Positions 27,897-35,776 of a DNA stretch of 64,000 nt are shown here, piece by piece. Every line of letters starts with the position of its first letter. Positions within the stretch are counted from its first letter, which is position 1. This DNA is from Polynucleobacter sp. MWH-UH25E (GTDB lineage Bacteria; Pseudomonadota; Gammaproteobacteria; Burkholderiales; Burkholderiaceae). The stretch spans positions 1,604,968 to 1,668,967 of the forward strand of contig NZ_CP061286.1 in assembly GCF_018687095.1 (NCBI RefSeq), in the 5' to 3' direction. The notes under the pieces are model-generated. The model was not told the origin of the DNA, searched no databases, and worked only from the letters and a program-made list of their open reading frames with translations. A program made the position numbers and the translations under genes.

Positions 27897-29378
27897 AACC
27901 TCCCCCTCCTTCTCTTTAGCTCAGCAGAGGACAAAGCTAATGCTCAGCGAGTCTCTCGCTTAGCAAGGGCTGGGCGTTTGCGTAAGATTCATAGCGGTGT
28001 TTATACGAGCGATCTTGAAAGCCCTCTCGAGCAAATCATCAGGCCTCATTGGCAAAAAATTGCCGAACATCTCTATCCAAATTCAGTTGTAGCCTACCGC
28101 TCCGCGCAACTAGGAAAGCCTGATGATCAAGGCAATATCTTTCTAGTTCATGGCAAGCGGGTACGCACGATTGAGCTTCCCGGTCTTAAGTTACATATTT
28201 TGCCGGGTGCGCCTGCCATTCAGAATCACAGCCCTTCGGTAAATGATATACCTTATGGAAAACTCTTTTTTTCATCAGAAGCAAGAAGACTTTTAGAAAA
28301 TCTCTACACCGGCAAAGGTTCCGAGATTCGCACGATGGGACGCCCATGGGTAGAGTCACACCTAAGCAAGCTTTGCACAATTCATGGGGAATACAAACTC
28401 AATGCCTTACGTGATGATGCCAAATCCATTGCTAGCGAACTTGGTTTAGATGCTCAATTTAAAGCCCTGACGAACATTGTTTCCGCCTTAATGCAAACTG
28501 GCAAGACTCGCTCATTGCGCGCTGCGGATGCCCTCGCCCGAGCCACTGGCAAGCCGTACGATCCAGATCGCATTGAGATTTTTGAAACTCTATTTACCGC
28601 CTTAAGACAACCGCTTCCCCTCTTTGCAGACCCAACCAAGGCTGGGATAAGCACATTTAACTTTGCCTTCTTTGAATCCTATTTCTCAAACTACATTGAG
28701 GGCACTACATTTACCGTTGAAGAAGCCACAGAAATTATTTTTGACGGCAAGATTATTCCTAAGCGCAATGAAGATTCACATGATGTGCTAGGTACCTTTA
28801 AAGCCATCATAGAGCAACCCTTCCGCTCTAAGCTCCCTAAGAATGAAGATGATTTCTTAGCATGGCTACAACAATGCAACCACCAAATACTTTCTAGCCG
28901 ACCAGATAAAAATCCAGGCCAGTGGAAAGAACAATCTAATCAAGCAGGCAATACCATCTTCGTGCACCCTGAGCTGGTAAAGGGAACATTGCGCGAAGGC
29001 TTTAAACGAGTCACCTTACTTGAGGATCCTTTTGCGCGCGCATTAATGGCTATGTTTGTTGTTACCGAGGTTCATCCATTTATGGATGGCAATGGCAGAA
29101 CTGCGCGCTTAACTATGAATGCCTACTTAACCCAAGCCTCCGCTTGTCGCATCATCATTCCTACCGGGTATCGTGAAGATTACCTTTTGCCGCTCAAGGC
29201 GCTGTCGCAAAACAATGATCCAACCCCATTCGTACGCTCGATGACTCGAGCATGGAACTGGACTGCTGGATTTGACTATTCTGACTTTGCCAAACTCTGG
29301 GAAAAAATGAAGGCTTGTAATGCCTTTACGGACAACCCCTCCCAATACCAATTGCTTGATCCGCACGATATAAGCTAA
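27879..29378 (+). CDS. Fic family protein with AbiEi-like N-terminal domain
   Basis: A 499-residue protein. Residues about 15-140 resemble AbiEi-type antitoxins (winged-helix start RVSRLARAGRLRKIHSGVYT). The Fic domain follows, with the full active motif HPFMDGNGRTAR at 399-410, and just before it the class II inhibitory motif SNYIEG at 270-275, whose Glu in the family blocks ATP gamma-phosphate binding. The protein therefore looks catalytically competent and auto-inhibited, probably an AMP transferase; the target is unknown. The start has AAGG upstream at a short spacing. It stands alone on the plus strand between the GAF gene and tRNA-Ser, flanked by two triplets of an 8-bp box. Confidence 0.85.
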   Translation: MSTSIDNLPLLLFSSAEDKANAQRVSRLARAGRLRKIHSGVYTSDLESPLEQIIRPHWQKIAEHLYPNSVVAYRSAQLGKPDDQGNIFLVHGKRVRTIELPGLKLHILPGAPAIQNHSPSVNDIPYGKLFFSSEARRLLENLYTGKGSEIRTMGRPWVESHLSKLCTIHGEYKLNALRDDAKSIASELGLDAQFKALTNIVSALMQTGKTRSLRAADALARATGKPYDPDRIEIFETLFTALRQPLPLFADPTKAGISTFNFAFFESYFSNYIEGTTFTVEEATEIIFDGKIIPKRNEDSHDVLGTFKAIIEQPFRSKLPKNEDDFLAWLQQCNHQILSSRPDKNPGQWKEQSNQAGNTIFVHPELVKGTLREGFKRVTLLEDPFARALMAMFVVTEVHPFMDGNGRTARLTMNAYLTQASACRIIIPTGYREDYLLPLKALSQNNDPTPFVRSMTRAWNWTAGFDYSDFAKLWEKMKACNAFTDNPSQYQLLDPHDIS

Positions 29379-29379
29379 T

Positions 29380-29459
29380 TTATTGACCTAAATACTTTAA
29401 ATATGCATTTTTATTGACATAATTGGATATTTAACCGGGAAATAGACCATTTTATTGAC
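29380..29459 (+). promoter_or_regulatory. Downstream triplet of TTATTGAC boxes
   Basis: Exact TTATTGAC copies begin at 29380, 29411 and 29452, spaced 31 and 41 bases, nearly the same spacing as the upstream triplet (30 and 41) and in the same orientation. The second is preceded by ATGCATTT as in the first upstream box. The first lies one base after the Fic stop codon. Function unknown. Confidence 0.55.
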
Positions 29460-29731
29460 GCGAATTCTCATCAGCCCGTGCCACGGTGGACGGCAATTAA
29501 CTTCTAATGCATAGAGCGCACGAGCCCCACATAAACCTCTCGAGAATCAGCAGACCATTCAATGAGATTGCACAAATGAAATTTGGGGGTAACTTTTGAA
29601 ATTCGTACCTTTTTGGTAGTGCTTAACCTATTGTTTTTGATCTAGAAAATGGGATTTAGTACGATCTCAACCGACTCAATAAATTTGAGCAATGTTTTCG
29701 TAGTGGGTAGAAAGGTGGGTAGATGGGCCAC

Positions 29732-29762
29732 AAAAACAAAGAGTCTTATGAATAGGGACTCT
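29732..29762 (-). terminator. Terminator downstream of tRNA-Ser
   Basis: On the minus strand AGAGTC and GACTCT form a 6-bp stem around an 11-base loop, followed by TTGTTTTT. It begins 12 bases past the CCA end of tRNA-Ser. Confidence 0.65.
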
Positions 29763-29773
29763 GCTGTTGTATA

Positions 29774-29861
29774 TGGCGGAAGAGGTGAGATTCGAACTCA
29801 CGGACCTTTGACAGTCGGCAGTTTTCAAGACTGCTGGTTTAAACCGCTCACCCACTCTTCC
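29774..29861 (-). tRNA. tRNA-Ser (anticodon UGA)
   Basis: An 88-base type II tRNA on the minus strand: acceptor GGAAGAG/CTCTTCC, anticodon loop CTTGAAA (anticodon TGA), an extra arm typical of serine tRNAs, T-loop GAGTTCGAATCTC, discriminator G and an encoded CCA. It lies 18 bases downstream of an oxidoreductase gene on the same strand and marks one edge of the accessory patch holding the Fic gene. Confidence 0.96.
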
Positions 29862-29879
29862 TTTTGAACTAAACAATGA

Positions 29880-31016
29880 TTATAAAGAACTTTTGATTTG
29901 CCCCTCTAAATGCATGGCAATTGCTAGGCTTGCCGTCAGCCCAGGTGACTCAAAGCCATATAAATTATAGAGTCCTTGCAATCCATGGTCGTGTGGGCCG
30001 TTAAAACAAAAGTCTCCTGCGGGAGCATTTGGAGGCACGATTTTTGCTCTAATACCAGAGTAGTCGGGCTGTAAGGCACCATCTTTAAGTTGTGGCCAAT
30101 AATGACGCACGGCCTCATAGAAACCCTCACCTCTTCTAGGATCAACTGTGTAGTCCACTTCCTCTTCTGCTTGGATATCTAGCCATTCCACATCGGGACC
30201 AAACTTAGCCTGTCCACCCATATCTAAAGTAAAGTGAACGCCCAGACCACCAGGCTCGGGTATTGGGTAAATCAAATGGGTAAAGGGTGATTTGCCTGAA
30301 AGAGAAAAATAATTGCCTTTAGCAAAATATGCTTTAGGAACATTCTCTGTATTCAACCCCTCTATTTTGCGAGCCACTGCAGGCGCACTCATACCGGCAC
30401 AATTGATGAGGAGTTTAGTCTGCAAGCTCATACCATCCACACCTCCAATCTCCAGCTCAAAGCCACCTTCTGCATTGACGCCTATTGGGATTGCTTTCAA
30501 CAAAGGGGATTGGTAAGCAATCATGCCACCGGCATCCTCAAAGCCACCCAATAGTGAAAGCATGTAGCCGTGACTATCGACGATGCCCGTGGTGGTGGAT
30601 AAGATTGCGGCTACGCATTGGAGATTGGGCTCCAGAATGTTTGCCTCTTCTCCCGAAATCATTTTAATCCCAGGCACCTCATTATTTTGCGCCTTAAACA
30701 GAATCGCCTGCAAATCGTGTATCTGAGTTTCATCATTAGCAACAATTAGCTTGCCATAGGGCCTAGTAGCAACCTGATGAGTACGACAGTATTCATACAA
30801 GAGATGATTGCCTGCAACACAAAGTTTGGCTTTCAGCGAGTCCTTTGGATAGTAAATCCCAGCATGAATCACTTCGCTATTACGTGCACTGCTGACTGTG
30901 CCGAAGGCATTCTCTCGCTCTAGCAAAATGGTTTCACGACCCTGCAACGCCATTTCTCTAGCGATAGCCAGGCCAATTACCCCTGCACCAATGACTACAC
31001 AGTCCACCCGCTCCAT
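29880..31016 (-). CDS. FAD-dependent oxidoreductase, LhgO-like
   Basis: A 378-residue flavoprotein of the D-amino acid oxidase superfamily. The dinucleotide-binding motif GAGVIGLAIAREMALQG is at residues 10-26, and SSARNSEVIHAGIYYP at about 42-57 is typical of L-2-hydroxyglutarate dehydrogenase/oxidase proteins. A second FAD contact is LLINCAGMSAP near 185-195. It probably oxidises L-2-hydroxyglutarate to 2-oxoglutarate, but glycerol-3-phosphate-like substrates are possible. It stands alone, ending 18 bases before tRNA-Ser. Confidence 0.85.
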   Translation of the reverse strand: MERVDCVVIGAGVIGLAIAREMALQGRETILLERENAFGTVSSARNSEVIHAGIYYPKDSLKAKLCVAGNHLLYEYCRTHQVATRPYGKLIVANDETQIHDLQAILFKAQNNEVPGIKMISGEEANILEPNLQCVAAILSTTTGIVDSHGYMLSLLGGFEDAGGMIAYQSPLLKAIPIGVNAEGGFELEIGGVDGMSLQTKLLINCAGMSAPAVARKIEGLNTENVPKAYFAKGNYFSLSGKSPFTHLIYPIPEPGGLGVHFTLDMGGQAKFGPDVEWLDIQAEEEVDYTVDPRRGEGFYEAVRHYWPQLKDGALQPDYSGIRAKIVPPNAPAGDFCFNGPHDHGLQGLYNLYGFESPGLTASLAIAMHLEGQIKSSL

Positions 31017-31111
31017 TTATCCGTCCTAGGGCTTGATCTTTGAATATCCTGAAATCGTAACATTTTCAACGTTTTAGAGGGATTCAAGGTGAATCTTGAT
31101 AAAATTTAGCA

Positions 31112-32605
31112 ATGCCTTCAAAACCAACCACAATCAATCCCAGCCCTTTATTTTGCGCTCAGGATATCGTATTGGATACCGCTTATCAGGGTATCGATAG
31201 CAAGGGTTGGAAATCTCTCTTTCGGCAAGCGCGGGAGGCCAAACTAGAGCAATATATCGAGGACTTATTTGCTGGCAAGGCGGTTAATACCTCAGAAAAT
31301 CGTCCTGCTCTTCATTCTGCCCTCAGAAATCTCGATAAAAAGCCTGTATTGGTAAATGGGCAGGATGTCATGCCTGAGGTTGCAGAAGTTTGGCGTCGCA
31401 TTGAGGGCTTGTGCAATAAATGGATAGGCGTGACCGACGTCATTCATATTGGCATTGGAGGATCTGACTTTGGCCCTCGACTCGCAATTGAAGCATTAGC
31501 TCACGTTCCCGATATCAATAGTCGCGGCATGCGCATGCATTTTCTGGCAAACATTGATACCGCTGAATTAAATCGTATTCTGCAACGTGCGCACCCTAAC
31601 AGCACCCGCATCATTATTGTCTCTAAGTCATTCACAACCTTAGAGACCACCATGAACGCCAGAGCAGTAGTCAAATGGCTCAAGGACAGCGGCCGTAATG
31701 ATGTTCAGATTGCCCAAGCCTTGTTTGCGGTCACGGCAAACGTTCCGGCAGCCCTAGAATTTGGGGTTGCCAAAGATAATGTCTATCCATTTTGGGATTG
31801 GGTGGGAGGACGTTACTCCGTATGGTCTGCAGTTGGTTTACCCATCGCACTGCAATATGGCTTTGATACTTTTAAAGAGTTTCTAGCCGGTGCGCAACTC
31901 ATGGATCAGCACTTTAAGTCAGCACCTCTTGAAGAAAATCTTCCCGTGATCATGGCGCTAGCCTTGATCTACCAACAAAAGAAACACCACATCAAATCCT
32001 ATGCAGTAATTCCCTACGCTGATGCGTTAGATTGGTTTCCAAAGTGGTTACAACAATTGGATATGGAGAGCAATGGCAAAAGCGTTGATAAAAACGGTAT
32101 GCCAGTGAAGTTTTCCTGCCCTGTAGTATTTGGTAGCTCTGGCAGCAATGCGCAACATTCATACTTCCAGCTGTTGCATCAGGGTTTAGATGTGATTCCG
32201 ATTGACTTCATCGCAATATGCGAACCGATGAGCCACCTTGCGGAAGCAAAAGCACATCACCGCATTCTGTTATCTAACTGTTTAGCTCAAGCGCAGGCAC
32301 TAGCCAACGGCAAAAAAACAGAAAACCCGAACAACACCTATCCTGGCAAACGACCAAGCAATTTGTTGATTCTTCCCAAACTCAATGCATTTTATCTGGG
32401 CGCCCTTCTAGCACTATATGAAAATCGCACCGCTGCATTGGGTGCACTATGGAATATCAACAGCTTCGATCAGCCCGGCGTTGAACTTGGCAAGATATTG
32501 GCCAAGCCGATTGAGGCTGCATTAAAAGATGGCGGCACCGTGCAAGCGGGTGACAACATCGATGCTATTACGGCTGCCCGTATCAATCTTTTTAATCAAT
32601 CTTAA
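31112..32605 (+). CDS. pgi: Glucose-6-phosphate isomerase
   Basis: Interconverts glucose-6-phosphate and fructose-6-phosphate. The 497-residue protein has VIHIGIGGSDFGPRLAIEAL (about 111-130), SKSFTTLETTMNA (about 172-184), the DWVGGRYSVWSAVGLP region (about 229-244) and the C-terminal SFDQPGVELGK (about 451-461) with the catalytic Gln/Glu context. It is 9% shorter than E. coli Pgi, within the range of betaproteobacteria. A phosphomannomutase gene follows 45 bases later, so the two feed sugar phosphates into polysaccharide precursors. Confidence 0.96.
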   Translation: MPSKPTTINPSPLFCAQDIVLDTAYQGIDSKGWKSLFRQAREAKLEQYIEDLFAGKAVNTSENRPALHSALRNLDKKPVLVNGQDVMPEVAEVWRRIEGLCNKWIGVTDVIHIGIGGSDFGPRLAIEALAHVPDINSRGMRMHFLANIDTAELNRILQRAHPNSTRIIIVSKSFTTLETTMNARAVVKWLKDSGRNDVQIAQALFAVTANVPAALEFGVAKDNVYPFWDWVGGRYSVWSAVGLPIALQYGFDTFKEFLAGAQLMDQHFKSAPLEENLPVIMALALIYQQKKHHIKSYAVIPYADALDWFPKWLQQLDMESNGKSVDKNGMPVKFSCPVVFGSSGSNAQHSYFQLLHQGLDVIPIDFIAICEPMSHLAEAKAHHRILLSNCLAQAQALANGKKTENPNNTYPGKRPSNLLILPKLNAFYLGALLALYENRTAALGALWNINSFDQPGVELGKILAKPIEAALKDGGTVQAGDNIDAITAARINLFNQS

Positions 32606-32650
32606 ATAATTAAACCAACACTGTTGCGTAAGTTATCCAAAGGAAATTCA

Positions 32651-34036
32651 ATGCAATTATCGCCAACGATTTTTAAAGCTTACGATATCCGCGGCATTAT
32701 TGATGAGACCCTTGATCCCTCGATTGCAAAATTGATAGGTCAAGCTTTTGGCACAGAGATGCGCGAGCTGGGCGAAACTGAGATTGTGATTGGTCGCGAT
32801 GGACGTTTATCGGGCCCGAGCCTGATTGAAGCATTAACTGAAGGATTGCTATCTACCGGCATTAATGTGATTGATCTTGGCATGGTAGCTACTCCAATGG
32901 TGTACTTTGCCGCCAATCAAGTGATTGACGGCAAGAAACCCAAGTCAGGAATCATGATTACCGGTAGCCACAACCCACCAAACTACAACGGCTTTAAGAT
33001 GGTATTGGGTGGTGCTGCGATCTATGGCGACCAAATCCAAGCTTTACGTAAACGTATAGAAGCGCAGAAATTTATTACCGGCCAAGGCACTCGCTCCACC
33101 TTTGACATTTTCCCAATGTACCTCCAATACATTGTTGGCGATATCAAACTGGCCCGTCCAATTAAAATCGCGGTGGATTGTGGCAATGGCGTTGGTGGCG
33201 CCTTTGCAGGCAAACTCTTCAGAGCGCTTGGTTGTGAAGTGCAAGAACTTTTTTGCGAGGTGGATGGTCATTTTCCAAACCATCATCCTGACCCAGCCCA
33301 TCTTGAGAACTTACAAGATCTGATCAAAAACCTACAAACCACTGATAATGAATTAGGTCTAGCATTTGATGGTGATGCCGATCGCTTGGGCGTCGTTACC
33401 AAGGATGGTCAAGTTATTTTCCCTGACCGTCAAATGATGTTGTTCGCGAAGGACGTGCTCTCACGCAATCCTGGAAGTCAAATTATTTACGATGTGAAAT
33501 GTACTCGCAATCTAGCCACTTGGGTGAAGCAACATGGCGGAGAGCCTGTGATGTGGAAAACAGGTCACTCTCTCGTTAAAGCCAAGCTCAAAGAAACAGG
33601 CGCACCTTTAGCCGGTGAAATGAGTGGTCATATTTTCTTTAAAGACCGCTGGTTTGGATTTGATGATGGCCTTTACACCGGAGCTCGTCTACTAGAGATC
33701 CTCTCCAATGAAAAAGACCCCAAGCAAACACTCAATGACCTACCCAATGCGATTTGCACTCCAGAACTGCAACTAGCCTGCTCTGAAGGCGAGCCTTTTG
33801 CTTTATTAGAAACCATCAAAGCAAATGCCAAGTTTCCCACTTCGGAAGCCATCAACACAATCGATGGCGTGCGTGTCGAATACGCCGATGGCTTTGGCTT
33901 GGCAAGGCCGTCCAATACTACACCTGTGGTGGTGATGCGTTTTGAAGCGGACAATGAAGCAGCCATTAAACGCATTCAGGCAGAATTTAAAATCGCCCTC
34001 TTAAATGCGAAACCAGACGCTAAACTCCCTTTTTAA
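32651..34036 (+). CDS. Phosphomannomutase/phosphoglucomutase
   Basis: Alpha-D-phosphohexomutase of 461 residues from the ATG at 32651, which follows a good AAAGGAAAT ribosome binding site; the frame is open nine codons further up. The phosphoserine loop GIMITGSHNPPNYNGFK is at about residues 102-118, the metal-binding loop DGDADR at about 240-245, and the sugar-binding GEMSGHIFF at about 321-329. The type is AlgC/ManB, making mannose-1-P or glucose-1-P for envelope polysaccharides. It lies in a run with pgi. Confidence 0.93.
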   Translation: MQLSPTIFKAYDIRGIIDETLDPSIAKLIGQAFGTEMRELGETEIVIGRDGRLSGPSLIEALTEGLLSTGINVIDLGMVATPMVYFAANQVIDGKKPKSGIMITGSHNPPNYNGFKMVLGGAAIYGDQIQALRKRIEAQKFITGQGTRSTFDIFPMYLQYIVGDIKLARPIKIAVDCGNGVGGAFAGKLFRALGCEVQELFCEVDGHFPNHHPDPAHLENLQDLIKNLQTTDNELGLAFDGDADRLGVVTKDGQVIFPDRQMMLFAKDVLSRNPGSQIIYDVKCTRNLATWVKQHGGEPVMWKTGHSLVKAKLKETGAPLAGEMSGHIFFKDRWFGFDDGLYTGARLLEILSNEKDPKQTLNDLPNAICTPELQLACSEGEPFALLETIKANAKFPTSEAINTIDGVRVEYADGFGLARPSNTTPVVVMRFEADNEAAIKRIQAEFKIALLNAKPDAKLPF

Positions 34037-34042
34037 TTACTA

Positions 34043-35776
34043 ATGCGCTCAACATTTTTCAGTCGTTACTTGCGGTGTTTAGTGCTATGGCTTGTGCTGC
34101 TTGCCCCACTCTCAATTAGTCATGCTAAAGAATCTATCTCCGATCCAATTCGGGTGCAATTAGCATGGATGCATCAAAGTCAGTTTGCTGGATTTTATGT
34201 TGCCCAAGTGCGCAAGCATTTTGAAAACCAGGGATTGCATGTCACCCTAATTGAGGGTGGCCCCAATATCAACCCCATTATCGAACTACAAGAAGGTAGA
34301 GCCGATGTCGCCGTATCCTGGCTTGGTAATGCCTGGAACCTATCATCCGATGGCAAGCATGTTACCAATATCGCGCAGATATTTTCTGGCTCATCTCTAT
34401 CGGTAGTATGCCGAATTAGCGCTGGAGTGTTTACCCCTAAAGATATTACCGGGAAAAAGATTGGTGTTTGGAATTTAGGTGATGAAACTGTTGTAAACGA
34501 GATGCTACACCTCTTAGACATCCCCAAAAGCTCAGTAGAGCTTGTGAAGCAAGCCCCCAATGGACAAGATTTAATAGATGGAAAAGTGGCTTGTGCAACA
34601 GCTATGACGTATAACGAGTATTGGCAAGTTTTAGAAAAAGGAATTCCCTCAACCGATCTGATTGTCATTAATCCGGAAGTTTTTGGCATTCCGCATATAG
34701 AGGATGGCCTATATGTCATGACTGATCGCCTGAACTCTCCAGTTTTTCGAGAGCAGTTGGTAAAGTTAACCAAAGCACTTCGTACTGGTTGGAAAGAGGC
34801 TCGCATAGCGCCTACTCTTGCCGTTGAAATTGTCCAACGCAAAGCGCCAACACTAAATAAAGAGCATCAAAAGCACATGCTGGAAACGGTATTAGGCGTG
34901 ATACCAGCAAACCCCGATGAGTTCGGCCTCTTCGATTTGGGGCGTTATCAAGCTGAAGTAAATCGCCTGCTATCCCCAGGGAGAATTAACCCGACACCAG
35001 AGCGTATTTGGACTTATGAAATCTGGAATGCGCTTAAAAAAGAGGATAAAAATATCACTCCTTTAACCCAAGCTACGAAGTTTTATGTTTCAAACACTAC
35101 CAGCCTGCTGGCATTTAAGATTTTGGTGTATTTCGGTGTCTTTACTTATGCCCTATCTGGGGTTCTAGAGGCGATCAACCGGGGCTACGACCTCTGGGGT
35201 CGCCTAATCCTCGCATTCTTGTCGGGAGTGGGAGGTGGCACCCTCAGAGATCTGTTAATTGGCGGCGATCGTTTGCCCTTTTATTACGTCAAAGACCTAA
35301 CATACCCGCTTGGAATTTTATTGGTCGTACTCTTCACATCGTCGATTGTTGCGGTATATCAAGATGCGCACAAAAGCGATCTATTTAAGAAAACAAAAAA
35401 GTATGCTGACATCTTGGGATTCACCGCATTAGCCATTACAGGTGCGGCGATATCGATTTCCTCAAATCTGCAATGGTTCTGGGCGCCAATTTGTGCAGCG
35501 CTTACTTGTGCTGGCGGCGGTATGCTCAGAGATATTGTGATTAATCAAGAGCCCAGCACATTTAAGGGGGTCATCTATGAAGAGGTGGCAGTAGTTGGAG
35601 CCTTATTTTTAGTTGGCGGATTAATGATCGCCAACCATTTTGAGTACAGCGCCATACCTGTTTACCTCAGCATTATCTTTAGCATTATCTTGATCATCTG
35701 TCTGCGTCTGGCAATCTACAAATACCACTGGCACTACCCTAAATTCCTAGGCGGCTCAGGTAAGGATGCTCATTAA
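34043..35776 (+). CDS. NMT1/THI5-type solute-binding domain fused to TRIC cation channel
   Basis: A 577-residue fusion protein. After a signal peptide (about 1-28) residues about 32-345 form a SsuA/THI5-like periplasmic binding domain (VQLAWMHQSQFAGFYVAQV, then ADVAVSWLGNAW). From about 352 the protein has a complete seven-helix TRIC/UPF0126 channel, with both family glycine motifs, GVGGGTLRDLLIGG and AGGGMLRDIVIN. The two halves are joined in one frame with no stop. TRIC proteins are potassium-type channels in prokaryotes. A binding domain facing the periplasm could gate or sense for the channel, but that is inference. It starts 6 bases after the mutase gene. Confidence 0.88.
   Translation: MRSTFFSRYLRCLVLWLVLLAPLSISHAKESISDPIRVQLAWMHQSQFAGFYVAQVRKHFENQGLHVTLIEGGPNINPIIELQEGRADVAVSWLGNAWNLSSDGKHVTNIAQIFSGSSLSVVCRISAGVFTPKDITGKKIGVWNLGDETVVNEMLHLLDIPKSSVELVKQAPNGQDLIDGKVACATAMTYNEYWQVLEKGIPSTDLIVINPEVFGIPHIEDGLYVMTDRLNSPVFREQLVKLTKALRTGWKEARIAPTLAVEIVQRKAPTLNKEHQKHMLETVLGVIPANPDEFGLFDLGRYQAEVNRLLSPGRINPTPERIWTYEIWNALKKEDKNITPLTQATKFYVSNTTSLLAFKILVYFGVFTYALSGVLEAINRGYDLWGRLILAFLSGVGGGTLRDLLIGGDRLPFYYVKDLTYPLGILLVVLFTSSIVAVYQDAHKSDLFKKTKKYADILGFTALAITGAAISISSNLQWFWAPICAALTCAGGGMLRDIVINQEPSTFKGVIYEEVAVVGALFLVGGLMIANHFEYSAIPVYLSIIFSIILIICLRLAIYKYHWHYPKFLGGSGKDAH

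Larger units (their letters stand above)
29379..29773. other. Intergenic region between Fic and tRNA-Ser
   Basis: This 395-base gap has no credible gene. It carries the downstream triplet of TTATTGAC boxes (29380-29459), and towards the tRNA the G-rich direct repeat GTGGGTAGA/GTGGGTAGA near 29703-29722 and a terminator for tRNA-Ser at 29732-29762. The rest shows nothing I recognise; it may be decayed DNA of an element integrated next to the tRNA gene. Confidence 0.6.

Noticed and set aside
27818..29459. TTATTGAC triplets as a CRISPR array
   Set aside because: The boxes are 8 bases, not 20-40, and are separated by unequal short spacers; no cas genes are present.
29649..29867. Open frame overlapping tRNA-Ser on the plus strand
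   Set aside because: It runs through the tRNA gene on the opposite strand and shows no homology.
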